From: Agapetus fuscipes
Taxonomy: Eukaryota; Arthropoda; Insecta; Trichoptera; Glossosomatidae
Length of the DNA: 64,000 bases
Reading direction: 5' to 3'
Assembly: GCA_951799405.1 (NCBI GenBank)
Contig: OX637363.1
Location: forward strand, 620,001-684,000
Shown one piece after another: positions 52,383 to 63,885 of this stretch. Below the pieces are notes generated by a model. The model was not told the origin of the DNA. It made no database searches and worked only from the letters and a program-made list of their open reading frames with translations. The position numbers were made by a program, and so were the translations under genes. The stretch's first letter is position 1. Every line of letters starts with the position of its first letter.

Positions 52383-52740
52383 TACCCTTAGTACGAGTTG
52401 CAAAACTTGAGTAGAGTAAAGTTTACGAAAAGTATAAAAGAGCGATTTTCCCCAAAATCAGCCGTTTTTGTTTCTTAAACTTAATCGGCCATATTCATTA
52501 GATTGGTTGAACCCAAAACTGGAGTTAAACCAACTTATTAGTATGGGAAAACCGACCTTATACTGGTTTAGAAATTAAAACCTTTTTATGAATAAGGAGG
52601 AATGGTTTTAGCAAAAGAGTTACAGTGATGAAGAAAATCAAGTTCAAACAAACAAAAACGGCAGATTTTGGGGAAAACCACTCTTTAATGCTTTCCGTAA
52701 ACTTTACTTTACTCAAGTTTTGCAACTCCTACTCAGTGTA
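52383..52740. mobile_element. MITE (GTACCCTTAGTACGAG family) with a second foldback inside
   Basis: Arms as at 5454. The loop holds another small inverted unit, GGCCATATTCATTAGATTGG against CCTTTTTATGAATAAGG, about 52487-52610. Confidence 0.75.
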
Positions 52741-52784
52741 AAGTAGTATAAAGTAAGCTAGTTTACGCTCGCAACGCAAAAACG

Positions 52785-53700
52785 CAACTAAACTACGCAT
52801 ATAGTGTAACTTCTTGCCGCGTTAGTCCCGAAGGGTTTCGCATGTGGCTAGTGGAGCCCATTTGAAGGGGGGTTTTCCAGCTCCCGAAGGGCTGGTACTA
52901 ATTTCATGTAAAGACTGAGTAAACCTTCCCGGCATTTTATTTTAGGATTTGAAATAAACATCGAAACATGAAATCGTTTCTGATACACTCGGCGGGATTC
53001 GAACCCGAGCTCACGGCATGGAATGTAAGCACTCTACCAACTGAGCTATCGACCGGACAACGTATTGGCTCTCTGGTATTGTAAAGAGTAACAAACGTAT
53101 AGTTAAGATTTATTTCGAGTTGAATTTTAATAAAATTGCAGTAGAATTTATTTAACAGTATTTACTTTTAACTAATTGATTACATTTAGTTCACTATTTA
53201 TCTTCTGTATTGGCGGTTTCACGGCTCGGGCGTTAATCGGTCACTCATGCTTCACAGAACCGCGGTCCGTATTTATAGATGACCAAGGCCTAGTCTCGCA
53301 TGTTCCAATGTTCCAGACCATACGTGACGCCTTTCAAAGCATCCATTCGTGAGAGTACGAGAAGTACTAACAGTACAAAGTATAAAACACTTACGTCTAC
53401 ACACACACATAAATACCTATGTAGCAATAAAAGTCGGTGTACGGCCGAGGAGGCCAAGTGGGCTGATCTTTCTAGCATGTTTGGAATAGAACAACGTTGG
53501 TTTGATCCCCGCCTGGGTCATTTGCCCATAACTTTGACCCTGGTTGAACATATGTTATTGGGTAATTATTAATTAATAATTCATTGAAAAAAACAATAAT
53601 GAATTATTAATTGATGATATTAATACCTTTTTCTGGCCAGGCAGAATAGGTTGGTGAATTGCATTCCTCTTCACAAATCTATTTACTTAATAAAAAAGAA
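52785..53700. mobile_element. S2 (-, 52785-53060) and S3 (+, 53441-53700)
   Basis: S2 with an internal deletion and head B box GGTTCGAATCCC. S3 with GGCCGAGGAGGCCAAGTGGG, GGTTTGATCCCC and the CTGGCCAGGCAGAATAGG body. 53061-53440 is unassigned. Confidence 0.8.
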
Positions 53701-54164
53701 AAATACGTCCAAGGATTCATACCGCCTCCAGTGAGCGTTAATGACAACGCAAACTTTCATACATTGTTTACTCCCCACGAAATGTGAATAGAGTGTCAAG
53801 CGTATTATTTTCTCAATCTTTTGTTTGTTCTTTCTTTTACAAATCAATATTGAAAATAAACTCACTGAAAATGAGAATTTTTATTATGTTCGTACAACAC
53901 TACTAATGATTTGGTTCAAAACGTATCAAAGCGTCTCACTATTCGAAATGTGCATGTATATTCGGATTGTACGCGTGTAAGTGTATTCGAAACATGTTCG
54001 TATGTTGGTGTTGCTTGTTAACCGCGACCGAGCAAAGCCCTTTGTGTAGAATCCAGTTGCATAGTCAAATGATACTGGCAACACTTCGGAGAGGAATGAA
54101 AATTCGATTTTCGAATTTTAGACTATTCGAATTCTCGAATATTCCAAAAAATAATTATTCCAGT

Positions 54165-54238
54165 TGTAATAATAATAATATTAGGACGATTTCTTTGGTT
54201 AGTACTCTTTAAGTGTGAATCACACCTCAAGAGCCCGC
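54165..54238 (-). mobile_element. S1 3' tail fragment
   Basis: AATAATAATAATATTAGGAC and AATCACACCTCAAGAGCCC. 53701-54164 and 54239-54866 show no recognised feature besides scattered TTCGAAT-type short repeats. Confidence 0.75.
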
Positions 54239-54867
54239 AACCAAAGAGTTTTGGAAAAAATATTTTATAAACAGGCTGCATAATATGTATCTAAGCGTAA
54301 ATTGAATATGCTTGCTTTCAGGGGCGCACATGCCATACAGGCACTTGTCTATAAGGTAGGCAAAATACGTTAAAAACTCATTTAACCTTGAAATTAAGAT
54401 TTAAAATGTAACGTCATGATGATGATGAGGATGCAGCATCCATTCTTCTGGGCTTGTAGACCATGGTCCAGTATTTCTTCTCAGAAGGCTGCCTTTTTCT
54501 TCTTAGAAGGCTGCAACGTTTCGCCAGTGAATTTGTGACACTTTTACTGAGCTTTCTAAAAAAATCTATTATCCGAAAATTCGAATTTTCCTCAAAAAAT
54601 TTGAAATGCGAAATAAGTTTATTCGAATTGGAACAGTTCGTGCCATAGTATCGGATAAAGCGCTGAACACAGTAGCACTCCCCATACACGCCAGTGTGCA
54701 CTCGTATAATATTGTTTCACACAAATAACGTGTAAATTATCTTGATTGCTCTGTTGTCTACAGTGCACAACATGAATTACAGTTTGATGAACTAATACTC
54801 GAGTGATTACAGTGCAGTCTCACAATATTGTGAACAAAAACGTGACAAAATTAATAACAATATCGAG

Positions 54868-55166
54868 CCGGTCCGTAGTCCAGGTGGTAACACTTCGGAC
54901 TCGTAAATGGAAGGTTGTGGATTCGGATCCCGGCTGAGCACAAAAAATATATAATTTATATTTCGAATGTGCTCTTCGCTGAGTTGAAAAATTCATAAAC
55001 CTTTACCAAAGACCGTTCACTGAAAGGTCCATCCAACCTTACAACAACTGGGTCTTGCTTGAGAATTGGCGCTTTCTACAGCGACGACCAAGCTCGCAGA
55101 GGGCTCTTGAGGTGTGATACACACAAAAACAGCGCTCACCAAATAAATCATCCTAATATTATTTAT
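54868..55166 (+). mobile_element. S1 SINE, full tRNA-like form
   Basis: GCCGGTCCGTAGTCCAGGTG, loop CTCGTAA, B box GATTCGGATCCC, body, ATCATCCTAATATTATT tail. No 5S module. Confidence 0.88.
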
Positions 55167-55205
55167 TATTAACAACAATTTAAATTAATCTAATCCAATC
55201 TAATC

Positions 55206-55732
55206 CATCCAAATCCATAGAAGATTCAAGAGCTCAAATACTGCTGCAGGGACAGGTCTCGGACCTCTTTGAGATCAGTTCAGGCCTAAAGCAGGGTGAC
55301 GCCCATTCTCCATTGCTCTTCAACCTAGCCTTGGAAAAGGTCGTGAGAGACACCAAATCTGTGTATGGTGATATCACCATAGGAAGTACCATTAGGCTGC
55401 TGGGATATGCGGATGATGTGGTGCTTCTGGGAGAGAACGCTGCACAGCTCCGGGCGCTCTTCTTACCAATGGAGAGAATGGCAAGGAGGATAGGATTGAG
55501 AATTAATGAGGGGAAAACTGAATACTTGCCTGTGGCGCGGCGGGATATTCAAGAAGATTTGAATGTAGATAATTACAAGTTTAAGAACTGCAATTCATTC
55601 AAATACTTGGGTACCCTTATAAATGACAAAAATATCCTATCCTCAGAATTACATGCACTCAGATGTTGGTATTATGTCAAACCCCATTTCTGCCAGAGTA
55701 CGTTTGTAAGTAAGAAAAATGTGAAGCCATGA
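55206..55732 (+). pseudogene. RTE-like LINE reverse transcriptase fragment with YADD box
   Basis: DSRAQILLQGQVSDLFEISSGLKQGDAHSPLLFNLALEKVV... LLGYADDVVLLGE... MARRIGLRINEGKTEYLPVARR... FKYLGTLI: RT palm blocks including the SG(L)KQGD and YADD motifs. Truncated at both ends. Confidence 0.85.
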
Positions 55733-55859
55733 CATTATCATAAATACTCCATTTAACTCCAGAAATGTCGGTGATTCTCCTTAATGGGATTTTATACAAC
55801 AAAAATGTGGAGTAGATTTGTGTTACACTGAAAAAATACGTACCTACATAACAACAAGT

Positions 55860-56390
55860 ATCTACAATATAGGTTGCAAGGATGTGCTACCTGTACGATA
55901 CATATTTAATGCACGCCCACAAGCATTGCGTGTGAGTTCGCGCTTTCGAATGCAGCATGTGCTAAATTTAAACCAAAGCTGCAAAGATATATAATTTTAG
56001 ATTAATATTAAACGCATTTCCACAAGCAGACATGTAAAAGTTTGTGCTAACATACAAATACCGCATGAAGACCTACAATATAAAAACCCAAGCACTCCAT
56101 GCCGAGAGCTCGGGTCGAATCCCAGCAAGGGTGTCAGAAATGATTTCCCGTTTCGTTGTTTATTTCAAACCCAAAATAAAATACCGTCAAGGTTTACTCG
56201 GCCTTCACAAGAAATGAGTACCAGCTCTCTCGGGAGTTGGGAAACCTGTACTTCAACTGAAGTGGTTGGCGTAAGGCCTGTTCTTAATTAAAGGCTTGTC
56301 CTTAAGTAGATTCCACTCGCCACATGTGAAACCCTTCGGCGATAACGCGGCTAGAAGTTACACTATATGTGTAGCTTAGTTGCGTTTTTA
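55860..56390. mobile_element. Two LINE-A scraps (-) and S2 (+, 56093-56390)
   Basis: LINE-A 55860-55970 and 55970-56092 (c type, AAGCTGCAAAGATATATAAT). S2 begins inside its head (CACTCCATGCCGAGAGCTC) and ends GTGTAGCTTAGTTGCG. Confidence 0.75.
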
Positions 56391-56567
56391 TTGCGTTTTG
56401 CGACGAGTCGATTTCACAAGCAGAAACCATTCTCAAGGCTGGTTATCGTTGGCAGATGGAAAAGCTACAAAAAAAATACTACGCATTTGTTACCGAAAGT
56501 GAAACAAAATTCTTAACTTTTTAAATTAAAAACATTTATTCATTGTATACAAAACCTATTGATTTAT

Positions 56568-56775
56568 TTATACACCATCCGTGACAACACATGACATTTG
56601 CTTGGCCTCCTTGGTGTCTCCATTCTTGGTATCGATGTCCAGCGCCTGCTTGAAGTGCGAGTATGCGACTGCTCCATCTTCCACATACCCTGCCCTTGCA
56701 GCGTTCTTCTGTGATGAAGCAGCAGTGAAGATTGTCGACGTGACCTTTAGTCCAATGGCTTTTGTTAGACTCGCT
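56568..56775 (-). CDS. Acetyltransferase exon 4 and stop
   Basis: The acceptor GTTTCAG|AGCGA restores the arginine codon split with exon 3. It encodes the C-terminal GNAT segment and ends in TAA at 56570-56568. The tail of an S1 SINE lies only about 10 nt upstream of the acceptor. Confidence 0.85.
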
Positions 56776-59700
56776 CTGAAACACCGTAATGATAATAATA
56801 ATATTAAGATGATTTATTTGGTCAGCGCTGTGTTTGTGTGCATCACACCTCAAGAATCCTCTGCGAGCTTGATCGTCGCTGTAGAGAGCGTCAATTCTCA
56901 AGAAAGATCCAGTAGCTGTAAGGCTGGATGGACCTTGGGTGACCGATCTTTGGTAAAAGAATAGGAATTTTTTACCCAGCATTGGTTCACTTTGCCAATG
57001 TCACTTCTGTTTCAGGGAAGGTCAGCAGGGCTTATGTTCATTTGAGATTGGGTTTTTATATTGCAGGTCCACATGCAGCATGTGTTAGCGCGAACTTGTA
57101 CATGTCTGCTTGTGGGAATGCGTTTTATATGAATCTAAAATGATATATATCTTTGCAGGTTAGATTTAGATTTTTAGATTTTTAGCCGGGATTCGAACCA
57201 CAACCTTCCATTTATGAGTTAGAAGTAGTCAACCACTACACTACGGGCCGGTCGCAACGTAGTAATAACTTTAAATTTCACAACGTAGCTACGCTGCACA
57301 GATAAGTCAACTTCTTACCGTGTTATCTCCGAACTCGATACTATAATCTATAATCTTAGTTGCAAAGATATATTAACATTTAAAGCTCATATTAAATGCA
57401 TGCCCACAAACAAACACGTGTAGGTACTTAAAAATAAAATCCAAACCTCAAATGAACATAAGCCCTACAATTTTTTCCGACCTTCCCTGACACAGGGGTG
57501 ACATTGGCAAAGTGAACAAAGATACCTTTAAGGTTAAACTGAATAAATGATATATAAAGCTAGCATGGGTTTCTCAGATAAATGCACCTTTTTCCCTATT
57601 TTCTAAGAGAGAACACACTACGAAAGTGTGAAAACCCTGTAGCTTAGAAATTCGTCATGAGCACTTCCTCATAATTAGTTCATTTACCATGAGAAGTTAC
57701 ACCCAATTAAATGTTTTATCCACGATTTCGTAAATCAGTGAATCAGCACTTATTCAGTTTTGCCTTAAAGTTCTCAAATCACAAAAATTGAATTTAACAA
57801 AGTTAAATTTACAAAATGAGCTTTCACAAAGTTACTGCCGAAAATCTAGATAATACGAAATATTTTTCTTTTTCTTTTACCTAGCCATGAGTAACTCCTG
57901 AGAGATAGCGAGTCCTCGGTATTTTGGTTCCACATACAAGCCCATGGAGCCAAGGTACTCGTCGACGTTGTATTTATCAAACGCTTTGGGGAAGAACTTT
58001 TGAGCTTCCTCGTACATGGCCAGAAGAAGGCGCGCACTATCACTAGATGCCTGGAAAATAGAAGAATTTCATTTAATGTCATAGCTTGTTTATTATCCAT
58101 TATGGCAGATGTTGCAGATGTTAGTAAAATATTTTTAGATCCTCTTCGTGATACTTAAGAGAACGAAAGTGGGAGATTTTTTGGAACGCTTAGTATCTAT
58201 AATAATAATCTATACTTAATCGAAGCTACAAAGATATGTTAACATTTAAAGCTCATAATAAATGCATAGCCACAGACAGGCATATGTAGGTTCGCGGCTA
58301 CGCATTCTGCAAGGGTACAAACAAATATAAACAACCTGAGCACACGAACATAATCCTTGCAACAGGCGCGTAGGTACTTCGAAGTCCGTAGTTCGTAACA
58401 TTATCATCATCATACTAGTGCTAGACTGTTCTATATCTGCATGTACAGTGGCACGTAGGTATTGTATTTGCTGTGTAAATAAACAATAAAACTACCATGT
58501 CCGTATAGTCCCCTTGGTCTTCCTTCACATGCACTCCAGTCAAGTTGAAGGCCACCAACTTAGGACGATCAGCTCCAGGTTTGTCGTCTCCATCATCATC
58601 CAGCACACACATCAGGCCGACCTTCTGAGGGAACGCGTAACCCTGGATGTAGCCGGTGAAGGTTTCTATGAAGGATGGATCGGAGTTGCATCCTGAAATT
58701 AAAGTTAAAGTTTAAAATATACATAAGCCCAACAACTTTTGCCGACCTTCCTTGCAACAGGGATGACATTGGCAAAACGAACCATTTTCTACAGCATGGG
58801 TGGTCAGCCTTATAGTACCAACCTATAAGTCAAAGGATGGGGCATATGAATAGTAAATTGGTTCAACTCGCCACATTTAACACCTTACGCGGCAAGAAGT
58901 TACACTTTATGTTTAGCTTAGTAGTGTTTATTTTATTAATCTACACTGAGTAATATGGATTCTCATCATATGCATTTTCACAAGCAGACATGCATAAGTG
59001 TTGATGTATGGATATGTGTATGTGTACCTATAATGTTTATATTTATATTAAAGAACGTGTCATTTGCTTTTAGGATTTTGTTATTTTTATTAACAGGAAA
59101 TGAAAGACAATTTTTTAAATCATTAAATAATTTACTGATGTTATTAAAAGGAGAGCTTGTAGGAAAAAGGTTATGACTCTGGATGAAATGAAAGTAGTAT
59201 GCAAGGACCGAAAGAAATGGCGGTTGATCTGTAATGCTGGCGTTTAAGTCTGAGGCTTTAAAACAAAATTACTTTTTAATAGAATATGTTTAAGTAGTAG
59301 CTTTTTAATTTTTTTACTGTTTAATTGTTCAGTGATTATTTGTTTTTTTTTATACTCAAATGTAATGAATTGCTTATATTCCTTGACTTATAGGTTAATA
59401 TGAGGCTGACCACTCATACCGAAGAATGGTTCACTTTGCCAGTGTCAGCCCTGTTTCAGGGAAGGTCGGCAAGAGTTGCAGGGCTAATGTCCATTTGAGA
59501 ATTGGGTTTTATATTGTAGGTCCACATGCGGCATGTGTGAGCGCGAAATTATGCATGCCTGCTTGTGAGAATGCATTTAATATGAATCTCAAATGATACG
59601 AGTACATATCCTTGCAGCTTAGATTTTGATTTTGATTTTGATTTTGATTTAGATTTAGATTGTAATTACCCGAAGAAATTTGTTATTTTTTTCCAGAATA

Positions 59701-61191
59701 AAAATAAATAAAATAAGTTCGCGCTTAAACATGCTGCTTGTGGAATTGCAATAAAAAAACCCAAATCTCAAATGAACATACACTCTTCAACTCTTGCCAA
59801 CCTTCCCTAAAATAGGGGAGACGTTGTCAAAGAGAACCATTTTCTACAGCATGGGTGGTCAGCCGCATACCAACCTATAAGTCAAGGAACACAAGATGAA
59901 AATTGATTCTGTGCAAAGGAAGGCAGTGAGGTTGATCAATGATCCTTCTCTGACATCCGATCTGCAGCCGCTCCAGCACAGAAGAAAAGTTGGAATGCTC
60001 AGTCTTTTTTATCGATATTACCACGGAGCTTGTTCTAATGAGCTCCATTCATTAATCCCTCCCCCTCGCATTTCAGAAAGGGAAACTCGTAGGACGTCTC
60101 TCATTCATCCCTTTGCAGTCGATCTCAAAACTATGAGAACTTGGCGTTTTCATGACTCATTTCTTTGCAAAACTGCCCGTTTATGGAATGATCTACCAGT
60201 GTCTGTGTTCCCTTCCCAATTAAATTCATCAATCACCACTTCCTTGCAGCGCCTCACGACAGAGCCAACAATTCAAGCAACACCTCTGCGGTACCCTTCC
60301 AGGGTGACATAGAACCCTAATCTAATATAATCTAAGTTTCAAAGATATGTTACATTGGAGATTCAAATTACATGCATTCCCACAACCAAACACGTACAAG
60401 TTCGCGCTTGCACATGCCTCATGTGAACCTACAACATAAAAACCAAATCTCAAATGGACAAACATCCTGCAACTCTTGCCATCCTTCCCTGAAACAGGGG
60501 TGACATTGGCAAAGTGAACCATTTTTAAAGCATGGGTGGTCAGCCGCCTACTAACCTATAAGTTACATTTTATTCATTAATATAGTTACACGACGAATTA
60601 CATTTTATAAATAATAATATCTATGGACATCAAAACTAAAACAGAAAACAAATTCCAATTTTATAAACCCTGGCCGCCAACATTACAGATCAACTGCCAT
60701 TTATTTCTGTCCTCACGTACTTGTTTCATTTACTCCAGAGTCATAACCTTTTTCATACAGGCTCTTCTTTTATCGACTCTGGATATTCCATTCATTCGCA
60801 ATTTCGGATATTTGGTCCATCCATACCTTTCACGGTCTTCCTCTACCACGACATCCATCTATTCTTGCAAGTTGCAACGTATACTTTCTTCGTCAGTCTT
60901 TTCTCATTCTAAGACTTAAAAAAATTGGGGAGCCTCTCGCGCAGGATTACTAAAAAAAATATGAATATGAAGAAAAAAAGAAAAGAAAGATAGCAAACCT
61001 GTGGAAGTGTTCCATATTTCCTCATTTATGTATCCGTTTATCATCATGTTTATAATGTCTTCGTAGTAGTCCTCAGTGGCATCCTGGATCTTGAACTTCA
61101 AGGTCTCTCCATCTTTCGTCTTCTTCTCGAACCTCCTCCACACTTTCGGAAACTCTAGATCATCAGGTCTTCTCCATTTCAACGAAAACAT
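56568..61191 (-). CDS. GNAT-family N-acetyltransferase (arylalkylamine N-acetyltransferase-like), four exons
   Basis: Exons on the minus strand are 61191-60999, 58692-58496, 58050-57881 and 56775-56568. Phases are consistent (193+197+170+208 nt = 768 nt) and give 255 codons plus TAA. Every junction is GT-AG: donors CAG|GTTTGC, ATG|GTAGTT, TAG|GTAAAA; acceptors TTTCAG, TTCCAG, TTTCAG. The protein has no signal peptide. It opens with MFSLKWRRPDD, continues through KFKIQDATEDYYEDIINMM, and carries a GNAT motif A in exon 3 (YVEPKYRGLAISQELL). Exon 4 has the IGLKVTSTIFTAASSQKNA stretch typical of the insect aaNAT/dopamine NAT family. Family members transfer acetyl from acetyl-CoA to arylalkylamines or polyamines in the cytosol; the substrate here is inferred only by family. 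An AATAAA-type signal lies just downstream (about 56533-56550). All three introns hold transposable elements. The family call is firm; specificity and expression are unknown. Confidence 0.88.
56786..57256 (-). mobile_element. S1 SINE in intron 3, split by LINE-A
   Basis: 56786-56982 and 57184-57256 (head), sense to the acetyltransferase gene. Its ATTATTATTATC tail ends about 10 nt before the exon 4 acceptor. Confidence 0.85.
56983..57183 (+). repeat. LINE-A 3' end (c) in intron 3
   Basis: TTGGTTCACTTTGCCAATGT, CACTTCTGTTTCAGGGAAGG and TTAGATTTAGATTTTTAGA tail. Confidence 0.8.
57285..57520 (-). repeat. S2 scrap (57285-57335) and LINE-A b end (57345-57520) in intron 3
   Basis: CTTCTTACCGTGTTATCTCC of S2; TATAATCTTAGTTGCAAAG and CCTGACACAGGGGTGAC of LINE-A. 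Confidence 0.7.
57881..58050 (-). CDS. Acetyltransferase exon 3 with acetyl-CoA-binding motif A
   Basis: The acceptor is TTCCAG|GCATC and the donor GCTAG|GTAAAA. The exon contains MGLYVEPKYRGLAISQELL, the family's (R/Q)xxGx(G/A) pyrophosphate-binding segment. The last glycine of the motif is alanine, which the family tolerates. Confidence 0.87.
58205..58360 (-). repeat. LINE-A d-type scrap in intron 2
   Basis: GAAGCTACAAAGATATGTTA, GCCACAGACAGGCATATGTA and GCATTCTGCAAGGGT. Confidence 0.7.
58496..58692 (-). CDS. Acetyltransferase exon 2
   Basis: The acceptor is TTTCAG|GATGC and the donor ATG|GTAGT. It encodes the central beta strands (CNSDPSFIETF..., LVAFNLTGVHV), including an acidic loop of consecutive aspartates. 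The splice phase matches exon 1 (phase 1) and exits in phase 0. Confidence 0.85.
58712..59645. repeat. LINE-A and S2 pieces in intron 1
   Basis: 58712-58845 LINE-A (-). 58857-58931 S2 3' end (+). 58945-59000 LINE-A (-). 59140-59645 LINE-A (+) with ORF end (GGACCGAAAGAAATGGCGG), c-type UTR and (TTTGAT)n/(TTTAGA)n tail. Confidence 0.75.
59700..60915. repeat. LINE-A copies (-) around a Jockey/CR1-like ORF end in intron 1
   Basis: 59700-59893 is a UTR. 60318-60915 is a full 3' end with UTR and decayed ORF (GGTCTTCCTCTACCACGACA). The plus-strand ORF fragment lies between. Confidence 0.8.
59896..60312 (+). pseudogene. Jockey/CR1-group LINE C-terminal ORF, 138 codons open
   Basis: SVQRKAVRLINDPSLTSDLQPLQHRRKVGMLSLFYRYYHGACSNEL... 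TWRFHDSFLCKTARLWNDLPVSVFP... stop. A common arthropod RT C-terminus. RT palm missing. Antisense to the acetyltransferase gene. Confidence 0.85.
60999..61191 (-). CDS. Acetyltransferase exon 1 (start codon to donor)
   Basis: ATG at 61191 opens 64 codons and ends one base into a codon (...WNTST then G). The donor is CAG|GTTTGC with GT at 60998-60997. The first helices of the GNAT fold are encoded here. An untranslated upstream exon cannot be excluded. Confidence 0.85.
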
Positions 61192-61262
61192 TTTGAATTT
61201 TTTTTGCTTTTCTGCAAAACAATAACTGAACTGTAACGAATATTCTTGACAATATATTCCAC

Positions 61263-61669
61263 GACCGGGAATCTGAAGCGCTATTCTGCTAAATTCATTA
61301 GATACACTTTGGATATCAATACAAGTCGGAGATTGCTAGCGCTTTCGAAAGAACTCCATTGATAAAAAAAAACACAGTACACCTTATTTTTGGACACGGG
61401 TTCACTTTGATAATGTCACCCCTGTTTCAGGGAAGGTCGGCAAGAGTTGCAGGGCTTATGTTCATTTGAGATTGGGTTTTTTATATTGTAGGTCCACATG
61501 CGGCATGTGTGAGCGCGAAATTATGCGTGTCTGTTTGTGGGAATGGATTTAATATGAATCTCAAATGATACATATGTTTGCAGCTTAGATTTAGATTTAG
61601 ATTTAGAATCGCCAGTTCGTCGCCTTAAGGTCGTAAGGAATTTAGCAGAATAGCGCTTCTGACACCGGA
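61263..61669. mobile_element. MITE with about 30-bp termini, carrying LINE-A
   Basis: CTGAAGCGCTATTCTGCTAA at the left, mirrored by TTAGCAGAATAGCGCTTCTG at the right, with CCGG at both edges. LINE-A c-type copy at 61393-61606. It lies just upstream of the acetyltransferase start. Confidence 0.8.
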
Positions 61670-61792
61670 CCGGAACGAGTAAAAAGGCACGTACAGTTAT
61701 AGGGATAAAATAAATATACTTAAAAAAAAACGGAAGGGTTCTAAACAATTTGCTAGTCACTTGTTAAAAACAATTCAGAAGAAAAATTAACG

Positions 61793-62400
61793 TATAACAC
61801 GTATAACTTCACGCTTGAAATACAAATCTCAAATGAACATACAGCCTGCAACGGCTGCAACTCTTGCCGACCTTCCCTGAAACAGGGGTGACATTGGTAA
61901 AGTGAACCATTTTCTACAGCATGGTTGGTCAGCCACATACCAACCTATAAGTCAAGGAACATACACAACAAGTTACATTTTTAAAGTCATAAAATTACAA
62001 GTTACCAATAAATATATACAAAAACAAACTATTATTTAATAGTAGTATGTATTTGTATATCGTTCATATTAAAATGATAAGTATTTTAAAAATGAATAAT
62101 TATTTTTGTCAAATATGAGAGTCAAGGTGATCCACAATAAAAATACTGGTTTTGAATAAAGGGATCAAGTGTGAATACCTCGAAGTGCGCAATGAGAATA
62201 AAAATTACGTACAGCTTATCACACTGGTGCATATACGACGTTTAAGCGTCCAAAAATGGTCAATAAAAAATGTATAAGTAATGTGAAAATATCTCCCACT
62301 CATCAAATTAAATAATTTGTAATCAAATTTTGGGTGGTTACCTAAAGAATAAATAATGCATTCCCACAAGCAGATACGTATAAGTTCGCGCTAACACATG
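61793..62400 (-). repeat. LINE-A 3' end (61793-61990) and scrap (62356-62400)
   Basis: Short ACGGCTGCAACTCTTGCC duplication inside the first copy. 61991-62355 shows nothing else. Confidence 0.75.
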
Positions 62401-62423
62401 CTATAAATTAATAAAATAAAACC

Positions 62424-63045
62424 CTCAACGATGAAAGCCCTCAACTATGAAACCCTCAACAATAAAAGCCCTCAACTATGAAACCCTCAAGGATGAATCC
62501 CTCAAATATGAAACCCTCAACGGTGAAGCCCTCAACTATGAAACCCTCAACGATGAAGCCCTCAACTATGAAACCCTCAACGATGAAGCCCTCAACTATG
62601 AAACCCTTAACGATGAAGCCCTCAACTATGAAACCCTCAACGATGAAGCCCTCAACTATGAAACCCTCAACGATGAAGCCCTCAACTATGAAACGCTCAA
62701 CGATGAAGCCCTCAACTATGAAGCCCTCAACTATGAAACTCTTAACGATGAAGCCCTCAACTATGAAACCCTCAACGATGAAGCCCTCAACGATGAAGCC
62801 CTCAACTATGAAACCCTCAACTATGAAACCATCAACGATGAAGCCCTCAACTATGAAACCCTCAACGATGAAGCCCTCAACTATGAAACCCTCAACGATG
62901 AAGCCCTCAACTATGAAACCCTCAACGATGAAGCCCTCAACTATGAAACCCTCAACGATGAAGCCCTCGACGATGAAACCCTTAACGATGAAGCCCTCAA
63001 CTATGAAACCCTCAACGATGAAGCCCTAAACTATGAAACCCTCAA
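62424..63045. repeat. Minisatellite of 15-bp half-units (30-bp period)
   Basis: About 20 repeats of CCCTCAACTATGAAA alternating with CCCTCAACGATGAAG. Because 15 is divisible by 3, two frames stay open on the plus strand (ALNYETLNDE and MKPST units). Alternation is broken at about 62700-62850. No flanking gene signals. Confidence 0.9.
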
Positions 63046-63599
63046 CGACAACGTATCTGGACCATTTAGTAATTATTTAGCCTAATCAAAATTTTTATTT
63101 TTTATCTTGTAAGATGAAAGATTACAAAGTGATTGCGGCAACAATCCATGAAACAGAAGCACTTTTTATAATTGATTTTTCACACACTTTAGACACACAC
63201 GATAAATCTCCTACAAGTTTTTTCTGAACACAATATATTTCCAAAAGAAAAACGCGAAACCCAAAGCTTTCAAAGTATTTATTTGACGTTAGCAAAAGTT
63301 AAGTATCCGTTTTTAAATTATAAATAGTCCTCCTATTAACCAATAATAAAAACTGTCGTACCTTGTTGAATTATCCGTAAGCGTATCCAATGATTCCGGC
63401 CATAAATTATCAAAAATTTAACCGGTAAATCGAGATTTTAACGAGTCTTTGCTGTATGATGAAATGGGTTTTATATTTTGTTTTAAAAACGGGTCAAACG
63501 AGAACTCACACTGCAGCAATGTGTCTCGAACGAAGAACAACAATAAACTGAAAATAAGAGTGATTTACAGTAATTTATCAATTGACGCTACAGTGCTGG

Positions 63600-63885
63600 A
63601 ATCAGAAACAAATAGCTTACGGTACTATTCTTAGACATTTTAGTCGCCCGTTGAGCCCATGCTTTGACAAACTAATGATGCCTTTTGTATGAAGACCTGT
63701 CAATCCAAGATGGCCGCAAGTGAACAGCTGATTAATTTTCATACAAATTTTGCTGCCAAAATTCGGTAGGTAAGAATGACCGTGGTGATGAGACTTCCAG
63801 CCCAGGCAGCATTAGTTTGTTAAAGCGTGGGCTCAACCGACGACTAAAATGTCTAAGAATAGCCCCGTTAGATAATATTTTGTGG
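63600..63885. mobile_element. Foldback with about 60-80-bp arms around a CWG MITE piece
   Basis: TATTCTTAGACATTTTAGTC and GACTAAAATGTCTAAGAATA are mirrored, continuing to CAAACTAATGATGCC/GGCAGCATTAGTTTG. The loop holds a 5'-truncated copy of the CWG MITE (63683-63802) followed by CAG. 63065-63600 is otherwise unassigned. Confidence 0.75.

Noticed and set aside
54500..54540. Hammerhead motif near CAACGTTTCGCCAG
   Set aside because: GAAACGTTG is present on the minus strand but there is no CUGANGA partner or helix II.
62447..63085. 212-codon protein
   Set aside because: The frame is produced by a 15-bp minisatellite that also leaves another frame open; no splice or start evidence.
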